Source of the DNA: Candidatus Giovannonibacteria bacterium RIFCSPHIGHO2_02_43_16
Lineage (GTDB): Bacteria; Patescibacteriota; Minisyncoccia; JACPKW01; UBA11713
Direction of reading: 5' to 3'
NCBI GenBank assembly: GCA_001778545.1
Contig: MFHJ01000048.1
Span: 1-9,705, forward strand
DNA length: 9,705 bases
Shown: positions 1 to 5,098 of the stretch, in pieces
Layout of the letters: each line of letters opens with the position of its first letter
Numbering within the stretch: the first letter of the stretch is position 1
Notes under the pieces: model-generated
Seen by the model: only the letters and a program-made list of their open reading frames with translations
What the model was told of the DNA's origin: nothing
Databases searched by the model: none
Translations under genes and position numbers: made by a program

Positions 1-319
1 CGCCAAGCTTGTCTTTTAGTCTTGATTTCAATTCCTGCGTGAATGCGATCGAGTACATAGCTTCTTTGTAAATGCGGTCGCGCATCGTGGGCGCGGCAAC
101 TATTCCAGATTTCGTCCAAAAATATCTCCCACCATTGCCAACACGCACTATCGAGACCGCCGTTATAAGATGCACTTCTTTGTCCGCCCTCGAATCAGTG
201 CCGACAACTATTTTGTATTCCCGCTCGGGTTTGTCCTTTATAAAATCCAAAAGTTTCCCGACAAGCTCGTCGAATGTTATCAATATCCCTTCGCAATTAA
301 ATTTCGCGTTCTCTGTCAT
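1..319 (-). CDS. YkuK/DUF458 family RNase H-like protein, 5' part only
   Basis: The first 106 residues are present and the gene continues past the left edge. The fold-defining strand motif YKIVVGTDSR (about residues 37-46) carries the acidic residue expected for an RNase H-like core. It is followed by a strand with HLITAVSIVR, a GNGGRYFW turn and a helix with RIYKEAMYS. This order matches the YkuK-like (DUF458) family, whose biochemical role is not settled. The ATG lies four bases after the TAA of the DoxX-like gene with no Shine-Dalgarno sequence, so the two are probably co-transcribed and translationally coupled. The family call rests on recognised motifs. A nuclease activity is inference only, since the C-terminal half is not visible. 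Confidence 0.8.
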   Translation of the reverse strand, partial: MTENAKFNCEGILITFDELVGKLLDFIKDKPEREYKIVVGTDSRADKEVHLITAVSIVRVGNGGRYFWTKSGIVAAPTMRDRIYKEAMYSIAFTQELKSRLKDKLG

Positions 320-323
320 ATTT

Positions 324-668
324 TTATAGCCGCAAATCGATTGATAAAATCCCGGGGCCGAGGAAAATCAGAGAGATGGCAACCGTCAACAGCATTAAAT
401 CAAATTCCAAGTTCTGGAATTTATTTTTCCAAAGCGCGCCGATTCGGTCGAGCGCGATAACTACGGCCGCAATCTGGATCAAAAATCCCGCGAGAAGCAA
501 AATCCCTCCTCCAAGCTCCGCGGCAATAATAATCCTAGCCCGCATACTTTTATCTTCTCCTTTAAGTTTTCGATATCCGCGGGCGACAAAAACGGCGCCC
601 AAAGCCAGGCGCAATATAAAAGGGGCTATTTGCTCAAGAAAGAATAACTGCGGAAACACGCTCAACAT
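324..668 (-). CDS. DoxX family membrane protein
   Basis: This 114-residue protein has four predicted membrane helices at about residues 10-30, 45-62, 64-80 and 90-108. It shows the usual DoxX marks: an R..LG..F...GY.KL pattern at 20-35, ELGGGILLLAGF at 51-62, and a final GPG-x-x-SID segment at 104-111. Length fits the family. DoxX proteins are small integral membrane proteins; some relatives are linked to quinone or thiosulfate oxidation or to redox stress, but the substrate here cannot be told. It heads a short operon with the YkuK-like gene and is transcribed divergently from the surface-protein gene. A TGC-TTTAAT element ends eight bases before the ATG, so the mRNA may be leaderless. Confidence 0.85.
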   Translation of the reverse strand: MLSVFPQLFFLEQIAPFILRLALGAVFVARGYRKLKGEDKSMRARIIIAAELGGGILLLAGFLIQIAAVVIALDRIGALWKNKFQNLEFDLMLLTVAISLIFLGPGILSIDLRL

Positions 669-676
669 AGGGCTAT

Positions 677-685
677 ATTAAAGCA
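677..685 (-). promoter_or_regulatory. extended -10 promoter for the DoxX-like gene
   Basis: On the minus strand TGC is followed directly by TTTAAT, five of six matches to TATAAT with the TGn extension. It sits eight bases before the ATG, so transcription would start at or next to the start codon. No convincing -35 box is seen at 17-18 bases. Position and the TGn extension are the evidence; there is no expression support. Confidence 0.45.
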
Positions 686-714
686 TTTCGTAAATAAATG
701 AAAGAAGCTAAAAT
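686..714 (+). promoter_or_regulatory. putative promoter for the lamin-tail-like surface protein gene
   Basis: TAAAAT at 709-714 is five of six to TATAAT and lies eight bases before the ATG at 723. The hexamer 17 bases upstream (TTTCGT, 686-691) is a poor -35. As for the divergent DoxX-like gene, this places the start of transcription at the start codon. It shares a 54-base divergent region with that promoter. Confidence 0.4.
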
Positions 715-722
715 ATCTTTAT

Positions 723-1637
723 ATGGCGGAGCGTGAAGGCGGAGGCGGAGGGGGTTCCGATATGGGAATTTTGCTTTTCGTGGTTATACTTATCGCGGCC
801 CTTTTTTCTGCGCGTGGAAATTCGACCGGGCTTTTTGGAGATAATAGCGGCGTTAAATTTGGCTCGCCGTCCAGGAGTGGCTCCGTGGAAGAAGAGATCG
901 GCGGCGCTTCCGGATCTTTTGGAATAGGCCTGCCTCCGTCCGTTTCCCTTCCGCCACCGGTTCCCCTTCCTTCGCCGATAGGCAGTTCCATTTCCGGGAC
1001 AGTTTCAACACAAGCGACCAAAGATAATATCTCGATGCAGGCTTTCGGTTCGCCGAGGCTTGGCTATGCTGACGAATATGTCCAGCTCTCCGCCCAGTCC
1101 GCGAACCGCGGAAAAGTAATTATAACTGGCTTAATACTGAAAAACGGGAACGGAGAAGCTGTCAAAATAGGCGCGGACGAATTCGGAAATTCAATAGCGC
1201 TTAATCCCGGGGAGCGCGCCATAATCGCGACCGCTCTTTCCCCAAGAGGATTCAACTTCAAATTAAACAAGTGCTCCGGATACCTTGCGCAATCAAAGAC
1301 TTATTCTCCATCAATTTCCGGCTTCTGCCCGCATATTTCAAATCTTCCGCAAATCCGCAACCTTCCGGATAAATGCGAAATTTATCTGAACTCTCTTCCC
1401 TACTGCACGTCTCCGATAGTCAATTATCAAACTGGGATTGATAACAAATGCGCCTCCTTCGTCGGCGAGCACGCAAGCTACCCAGGATGCGTTAACGATT
1501 TCAAAAATGATCCGGACTTCGATCAGAAAGAATGGAGGATATATTTAGGCCTCCCGCGGGAGTTTTGGGAAAATCGGCACGAGGACATTTTGCTTTTGAG
1601 CCAATCGAGAGATCTAATCGCGGAAAGTTCGTATTAA
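723..1637 (+). CDS. membrane-anchored surface protein with lamin-tail-like domain
   Basis: The 304-residue product has a short glycine-rich N-terminus (GGGGGG at 6-11) and one membrane helix at about 15-30. A low-complexity Ser/Gly/Pro linker follows to about 90, with PPSVSLPPPVPLPSP near 71-85. A globular region from about 105 to 205 has the pattern DEYVQL (117-122), a VIITGLIL strand, LNPGERAIIAT (160-170) and LNKCSGYL (181-188). This resembles a lamin-tail-type beta sandwich and a conserved patescibacterial surface family. The C-terminal part holds further cysteines (202, 218, 228, 243, 256) and an NDPDF..KEWRIYLG segment typical of the same family. The protein is likely anchored in the membrane with the domain outside, stabilised by disulfides. 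Function is unknown. ATG at 723 is chosen for its promoter spacing; Met14 is an alternative start. Confidence 0.75.
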   Translation: MAEREGGGGGGSDMGILLFVVILIAALFSARGNSTGLFGDNSGVKFGSPSRSGSVEEEIGGASGSFGIGLPPSVSLPPPVPLPSPIGSSISGTVSTQATKDNISMQAFGSPRLGYADEYVQLSAQSANRGKVIITGLILKNGNGEAVKIGADEFGNSIALNPGERAIIATALSPRGFNFKLNKCSGYLAQSKTYSPSISGFCPHISNLPQIRNLPDKCEIYLNSLPYCTSPIVNYQTGIDNKCASFVGEHASYPGCVNDFKNDPDFDQKEWRIYLGLPREFWENRHEDILLLSQSRDLIAESSY

Positions 1638-2072
1638 TTCGAACAGTGCTATTCCTGCCGCGACTGAAACATTAAGAGATTCTTTTTTGCCGTATTGCGA
1701 TATATAAATAATTTTGTCGCATTTTTTCAAAAGCGGCTTTGATATTCCGCGGACTTCGTTTCCTAAGATTAAAGCAATCGAAAATCTCGGCCTAAATTTT
1801 CTATAATCAACCGCTTTTTTAGATTGCTCAAGTGCGATTATCTGGATTTTTATTTTTTTCAGATCGCGGATCAACCTCGATATATCGAGGTATCTCTCCC
1901 ACGTAACAAATTTTTCAGCGCCAAGCGCGGTTTTTTGCGCTGGGTCGGGCGTGTATCCGGTTAGAAAGATTTTCGATACCCTGGCCGCGTCCGCCGTCCT
2001 AAAAATCGCGCCTACATTATATACGCTCCTGATATTGTGGAGGATTAAGTAGATTTTATCTGATTTTCTCAA
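1614..2072 (-). CDS. SpoU/TrmH family RNA 2'-O-methyltransferase
   Basis: The SPOUT knot motifs are complete. Motif 1 is HNIRSVYNVGAIFRTAD, with the family Asn and Arg residues. Motif 2 is ALILGNEVRGIS, with the conserved Glu and Arg. Motif 3 is QYGKKESLNVSVAAGIALFEL. These bind S-adenosylmethionine and transfer methyl to a ribose 2'-hydroxyl in tRNA or rRNA; the target nucleotide cannot be told. There is no N-terminal RNA-binding domain, as in minimal TrmH proteins. The start is uncertain. An in-frame ATG at 2127-2129 would add 19 residues but overlap the upstream gene by 74 bases. I chose the TTG at 2070-2072 because family members begin just before the KIYLILHNIRS segment and the overlap falls to 17 bases. 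It is the last gene of the SIMPL-DUF5671 operon, and its 3' end overlaps the convergent surface-protein gene by 24 bases. Confidence 0.85.
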   Translation of the reverse strand: MRKSDKIYLILHNIRSVYNVGAIFRTADAARVSKIFLTGYTPDPAQKTALGAEKFVTWERYLDISRLIRDLKKIKIQIIALEQSKKAVDYRKFRPRFSIALILGNEVRGISKPLLKKCDKIIYISQYGKKESLNVSVAAGIALFELIRTFRD

Positions 2073-2994
2073 GAGGAGGATATCTTTCCGGATCGATAGT
2101 GCGCTCAAAACAAGCGCGCCCCGCTTCATGTTGCCAGTTGTCCTCGGTGTAATAGCCCGGTATCACTGGCTTGGAGAGGGGAGCACCAGTCCGATTCGGT
2201 CGCGCGAAACTTGCGCAGAGTTCAAAAGTCAACGGGGCCTTTACGCGATATTCGTATTCGTTGCCGGTTTCGGGATCGCGCGGAAGGGAAACCACATTAA
2301 TCCCGTCGGGGATTTGGGACAACTTCTCCGGCAATTTTTGTTTTGCCTGCCAATAATTCACGATGGCGCTCTGAATTATACCAAGATTCTGCGCGCGTTC
2401 GTCGTCAAAGCGATAAGCGCGCTCTTCCGCGGGCGAGCCGACGATGAAAAATCCGCCGACGATCGAAGCTGCGACAATGGCGATTGCGGCGTATGATACT
2501 GCTTTAACAAGAGGAGTTTTGACTTCCCCTGCCTGTCTCTTTATTTCCTTGAGGTAGTAAATGAAAACCGCTCCGGCCACCAATATTATTGTCAGTACCT
2601 TGAGGAGAAATCTCGCCGTAAATTCCCCGCGCAAAAGCAGATAAACCAAAGCCACGAAATCCCCGATAATCAAAAGCGCCGCGAGAAATATAGTCAAATA
2701 GACAAGCCACTTTCTCGATTTCATTGCCATTCTTTCCGGAACTTCCTTATATCCCTTGTCTATAAACCAGAGGGTCCATGCGTAGACCGGAAAAATTACG
2801 ATCAAAATTGAAATCGCCCAGCGAATGGAATTAAAAATAGATGATATGTAGCCGTAGCCCGCCTCAAGAGGATCCGGAATCCAATAATTTATATATTGAA
2901 AGATAAGCGTGATAAAACTTCCCGCGGCAACATAAAGGGACATGACTGAGAGAAATTGCAGAAAGACATCTCGCGGGCCGGTTTTTTGCTGCAT
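2056..2994 (-). CDS. DUF5671 membrane protein with C-terminal soluble domain
   Basis: The 312-residue product opens with a DUF5671-type domain of four helices (about 11-36, 56-78, 95-121, 128-148). Typical marks are LIFQYIN-x-WIPD (30-41), a run of SIRWAISILIVIFPVY (56-71), RKWLVYLTIFLAALLIIGD (94-112) and LRGEFTARFLLKVL (121-134). A fifth helix at about 165-187 leads into an extracytoplasmic region: RFDDERAQNLGIIQSAIVNYW (195-215), LPEKLSQIP, LPRDPETGNEYEY (237-249) and a cysteine pair (260, 295). This tail resembles the helix-plus-strand part of pilin-like or secreted CPR proteins. No enzymatic role is known to me. The ATG lies four bases after the SIMPL stop codon and has no Shine-Dalgarno sequence, so translation is probably coupled. 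It is second in a three-gene operon and overlaps the methyltransferase gene. Confidence 0.8.
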   Translation of the reverse strand: MQQKTGPRDVFLQFLSVMSLYVAAGSFITLIFQYINYWIPDPLEAGYGYISSIFNSIRWAISILIVIFPVYAWTLWFIDKGYKEVPERMAMKSRKWLVYLTIFLAALLIIGDFVALVYLLLRGEFTARFLLKVLTIILVAGAVFIYYLKEIKRQAGEVKTPLVKAVSYAAIAIVAASIVGGFFIVGSPAEERAYRFDDERAQNLGIIQSAIVNYWQAKQKLPEKLSQIPDGINVVSLPRDPETGNEYEYRVKAPLTFELCASFARPNRTGAPLSKPVIPGYYTEDNWQHEAGRACFERTIDPERYPPLEKIR

Positions 2995-2998
2995 ATTT

Positions 2999-3787
2999 TT
3001 ATCTTATCTGGTAAGTTACGCTGACGTTCACTACGACTTCATTTTCGCCAATCGGAATTTCCGGAGATGGGACAACTTCCCCGCCTCCCTTACCCAAACC
3101 CAAAGCGTAGCCGCGGTAAATCGGATACGGCCCGCCGGATTCATAAAAGCCGATAATTTTACCGAGTTTGATTCCCAATTTCTCTTCGAGTTCTTTTCCT
3201 TTTTTGTTTGCGTTCTCAATCGCTTTTGCTCTCGCTTCGGCTTGCACCGCGGACGGATCTTCGGTCGTGAAACTGAGACCGCCTTGTTGATTTGCTCCGG
3301 CTTGCCCCACATCACTCAAAATTTTTCCAACTTTGGAGGTGTCTCGAATTTTTACATCCAGATTCTGCGAAACAGAGTACCCGACAATTTTTGGAACTCT
3401 AGATGTTGCGCCATCGAGAGACGGAGGAATAAACGGATAACTCCCATAATCGTACTTTGGAGAAATATTATAACTCGTAGCTTTTATGTCTTTTTTATCA
3501 ATGCCATTTGCTTCGAGCGAAGCCATGACTTTGTTAATATCCTCCGAAGCTTTTTTCTGCGCCGCTGAAACGGTGGTTGCTTCCGCAATAACGCCCAGAT
3601 TTATTTGTCCTATATTCGGCTCCACAAAAATCTTTCCCTCCCCTATGATCGTTATGGCCGGGCGGTCCAGCTTTGGCGCGGAGACGTTTTGAATAACCTC
3701 CCACGATTTAACCGCAAGAAATATCGTCAGAAATGCGCCAACCGCTAATATAATTCCCTTTATTTTTTGGCTTTGTAGATAATCCAT
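2999..3787 (-). CDS. SIMPL domain (DUF541) protein, membrane-anchored
   Basis: This is a 262-residue protein with one N-terminal helix at about 9-27 and a SIMPL/DUF541 domain covering residues 43-262. Hallmarks are ITIIGEGKIFVEPNIGQINLGV (45-66), LEANGIDKKDIKATSYNISPKYDYG (91-115), VGYSVSQNLDVKIRD (135-149), an alanine-rich helix with AEARAKAIENANKKGKEL (183-200), LGIKLGKIIG and a final VVVNVSVTYQIR strand. Relatives form oligomers in the periplasm or at the surface and have been linked to oxidative stress or to signalling, but the role here is unknown. It leads the three-gene operon with the DUF5671 and methyltransferase genes. The start codon is fixed by the adjacent TAGAAT promoter element, which implies little or no leader. 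Confidence 0.87.
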   Translation of the reverse strand: MDYLQSQKIKGIILAVGAFLTIFLAVKSWEVIQNVSAPKLDRPAITIIGEGKIFVEPNIGQINLGVIAEATTVSAAQKKASEDINKVMASLEANGIDKKDIKATSYNISPKYDYGSYPFIPPSLDGATSRVPKIVGYSVSQNLDVKIRDTSKVGKILSDVGQAGANQQGGLSFTTEDPSAVQAEARAKAIENANKKGKELEEKLGIKLGKIIGFYESGGPYPIYRGYALGLGKGGGEVVPSPEIPIGENEVVVNVSVTYQIR

Positions 3788-3796
3788 AATATTAGG

Positions 3797-3824
3797 ATTC
3801 TAGCATAAAAAGGGAGCCCCGCAA
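3797..3824 (-). promoter_or_regulatory. promoter of the SIMPL operon
   Basis: The minus strand carries TGC-TAGAAT (TAGAAT at 3797-3802), an extended -10 with five of six matches. A weak TTGCGG -35 lies 16 bases further upstream (3819-3824), inside the stem-loop of the terminator of the preceding gene. The -10 ends nine bases before the ATG, so the transcript is predicted to be nearly leaderless. Confidence 0.5.
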
Positions 3825-3835
3825 GCGCAGGGCCC
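3807..3835 (-). terminator. intrinsic terminator of the 49-residue membrane protein gene
   Basis: Read on the minus strand, a nine-pair GC-rich stem with two G-T pairs and a four-base loop (3814-3835) is followed after CC by five T residues (3807-3811). It begins 13 bases after the TGA of the small gene. The opposite strand has no T tract after the stem, so it works in one direction only. Confidence 0.75.
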
Positions 3836-3848
3836 AAGTCACGGTTAG

Positions 3849-3998
3849 TCATTTTAACCTTAAAGCTTTTAGTAAATCCTGTAAAGGAGCAAGGCCGATC
3901 CTTGCATACACAGCGGCTAAAATTCCGACAAAAAGCGCTACAAAACCAAGAAACACGGCCGCGACTACGATAATCGGGTCATTAAATTTTCTAGACAT
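3849..3998 (-). CDS. small single-pass membrane protein, 49 residues
   Basis: This short gene starts MSRKFNDPIIVVAAVF and ends LQDLLKALRLK, then TGA. A hydrophobic stretch at about residues 9-31 is long enough for one membrane helix. The N-terminus is basic (SRK) and the C-terminus forms an amphipathic, basic helix. The evidence that it is a real gene is unusually complete: a TTTACT-17-TGC-TATAAT promoter, a GGGAGGTG Shine-Dalgarno sequence four bases before the ATG, and an intrinsic terminator just after the stop. It stands alone between the SIMPL operon and the DUF84 gene. I do not recognise a family. A small regulator or subunit of a membrane complex, or a type I toxin-like peptide, are possible but unsupported. 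Confidence 0.82.
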   Translation of the reverse strand: MSRKFNDPIIVVAAVFLGFVALFVGILAAVYARIGLAPLQDLLKALRLK

Positions 3999-4002
3999 AA
4001 AA

Positions 4003-4010
4003 CACCTCCC
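4003..4010 (-). promoter_or_regulatory. strong Shine-Dalgarno sequence
   Basis: GGGAGGTG on the minus strand lies four bases before the ATG of the 49-residue membrane protein gene and is nearly fully complementary to the 16S 3' end. It contrasts with the SD-less starts of most larger genes here and fixes the start of this short gene. Confidence 0.85.
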
Positions 4011-4025
4011 AAAAAACTTTTTATC

Positions 4026-4054
4026 ATTATAGCACCTCGGAACACCGAAGTAAA
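4026..4054 (-). promoter_or_regulatory. near-consensus sigma-70-type promoter for the 49-residue gene
   Basis: TATAAT (4026-4031) is a perfect -10 preceded by TGC, and TTTACT (4049-4054, four of six) lies at the ideal 17-base spacing. The predicted leader is about 20 bases and contains the Shine-Dalgarno sequence. This is the best promoter in the window. Confidence 0.8.
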
Positions 4055-4085
4055 ATACCGAAGTAGAACTTCGATAAACTTCAGT
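4042..4085. repeat. cluster of CGAAGT / ACTTCG direct and inverted repeats
   Basis: The plus strand has two direct copies of ACCGAAGTA about 14 bases apart. The second is followed, after AGA, by ACTTCG, giving a 6-base inverted repeat (CGAAGT-AGA-ACTTCG), and then by a further AACTTC. One copy overlaps the -35 of the 49-residue gene, so the cluster may be an operator. It could also fold in the 3' end of the DUF84 transcript. Confidence 0.5.
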
Positions 4086-4103
4086 AAAAACGGTTATTAA
4101 AAA

Positions 4104-4636
4104 TCAGTAATGCTCGGGATTTAATAAATGTATTAGGGCAGTTATCACTGCTTGCTTATTATACCCTTTTCGATCTAATCGTCCCTTAGTGAGGGTGCCT
4201 ATCATACCCTCTCTTTCTCCAATATTTGAATCGTGAGAAAACCCTATCTCTTTAGCCGCTTCATCAATTTCATAATCTTTGCTGAAAACCAAATCAATCA
4301 TTGATTTTGGATATTCAAAAGCAGATGAGCCCCCGAGATGAAAATTTTTTCCATCAAAAATTGCGCACATCGTAATGTCCATATATCCGCTCTTTGTGTT
4401 AGGAACTTCTATCAATCCGCTTTCTAATCCAACCGCAAGGTCGCAATCCTTAAAAGCATTTTTGCCCTATTGATTGCACCCTGGACAGTTTGCTCCATAT
4501 TTTTTGGTTGTTTATGAACTCCGGAATCAACTTCAACTGAAATTATTTTTGCAGATGAAAATTCTGGGAAGTCCGAAAGTGCTTCTTCCACTGCTTGTAC
4601 CTTAGTTATATTTTTTGATCCGACATTTACGTTCAT
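4104..4636 (-). pseudogene. inosine/xanthosine triphosphatase (YjjX/DUF84), frameshifted
   Basis: Two reading frames together give one DUF84 protein. The first (4424-4636) starts MNVNVGSKNITKVQAVEEAL, with the family's SKN nucleotide-binding motif and GAINRAK. The second (to 4104) carries GLESG-x-IEVPNTKSGYMD, an acidic EIDEAAKEIGFSHDSNIGEREGMIGTLTKGRLDRKGY region and the C-terminal helix. Inserting one A in the AAAAA run at 4459-4463 restores a continuous reading frame of about 177 residues, the normal family length, through RAKNAFKDCDLAVGLESG. The intact enzyme hydrolyses non-canonical ITP/XTP to protect nucleic acids. As written the protein would stop after about 70 residues, without its second half. 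A sequencing or assembly indel, a real loss, or slippage are all possible. No Shine-Dalgarno sequence is seen; a palindrome precedes the start. Confidence 0.8.
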
Positions 4637-4658
4637 GAAATCAAGATTGTTCGACGAC

Positions 4659-4681
4659 TGTTCGACACTCGGTGTCGAACA
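4659..4681. repeat. perfect 10-base inverted repeat with 3-base centre
   Basis: TGTTCGACAC (4659-4668) and GTGTCGAACA (4672-4681) pair perfectly around TCG. A further GTTCGAC at 4649-4655 repeats the left arm 11 bases away. On the plus strand the hairpin is followed by a T-rich tract, like a terminator, but no plus-strand gene ends here. On the minus strand it lies in the gap before the DUF84 gene with no T tract. It could be an operator or an mRNA hairpin. Confidence 0.6.
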
Positions 4682-4684
4682 TTT

Positions 4685-5089
4685 TTAATTTTTTCCCAAT
4701 CGCCAGGATTTTACGGCGATGAGGATTATAGATACAAGCGAAAAAATCGTCGTCAGCCAGTATGTCATTGTCTCTTTGTCAGGAAATCCTCCGAAACCGG
4801 GGCCCATTCCGCCATCGCCTCGCGGAGAAAATATAATTATAAGAAAGGCGATTGGAATAAAATATTTTACGAATCTCAACCATGAGCGCAAAATCTCTTC
4901 TCCCAAAGTAAGCAAAATTAGAGAAAAAACGAAAATGGCGGCGGACAGAAAGATTATTAACAAAGCCATGCCTTCGCCTGTTCGTGATGCGCAAACATCC
5001 CCAAATGGTGAATAACAAAAACCTAAAGTAATAATGGAAATCAGAAATGATCCTGATAGAATACCAATAAGTTTTTTGTTTTTGGTCAT
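4685..5089 (-). CDS. four-helix membrane protein of unknown function
   Basis: This 134-residue protein has four hydrophobic segments at about residues 7-26, 41-62, 70-87 and 107-127. The first loop (27-40) has two cysteines (C25 and C33 flank it). A glycine-rich loop (GDGGMGPGFGGFPD, 91-104) lies between helices 3 and 4. It starts nine bases after the lipase stop codon with no Shine-Dalgarno sequence, so it is probably in the same transcript. I do not recognise a family. Its position suggests, but does not show, a link with export or anchoring of the lipase. Confidence 0.7.
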   Translation of the reverse strand: MTKNKKLIGILSGSFLISIITLGFCYSPFGDVCASRTGEGMALLIIFLSAAIFVFSLILLTLGEEILRSWLRFVKYFIPIAFLIIIFSPRGDGGMGPGFGGFPDKETMTYWLTTIFSLVSIILIAVKSWRLGKN

Positions 5090-5098
5090 AAATATATT

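Noticed and set aside
719..1021. Proline/glycine-rich open frame on the minus strand
   Set aside because: It is the complement of the Ser/Gly/Pro-rich linker of the surface protein; low-complexity coding sequence often leaves the opposite strand open.
2128..2496. 122-residue open frame on the plus strand
   Set aside because: It is antisense to the DUF5671 protein tail, with no promoter, ribosome binding site or family resemblance.
2942..3568. 208-residue open frame on the plus strand
   Set aside because: It lies antisense to the SIMPL and DUF5671 genes, which carry clear family motifs. Its own product is rich in Phe, Arg and Asn with no recognisable pattern, and it has no ribosome binding site.
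4413..4415. TTG as an independent start for the C-terminal part of the DUF84 protein
   Set aside because: There is no ribosome binding site, and the preceding codons in the same frame (NAFKDCDLAVGLESG) match the family, so this is the continuation of a frameshifted gene.
4659..4686. Plus-strand intrinsic terminator reading of the palindrome and its T-rich flank
   Set aside because: The form fits, but no plus-strand gene lies upstream to be terminated, so it is listed as an inverted repeat of unknown role.
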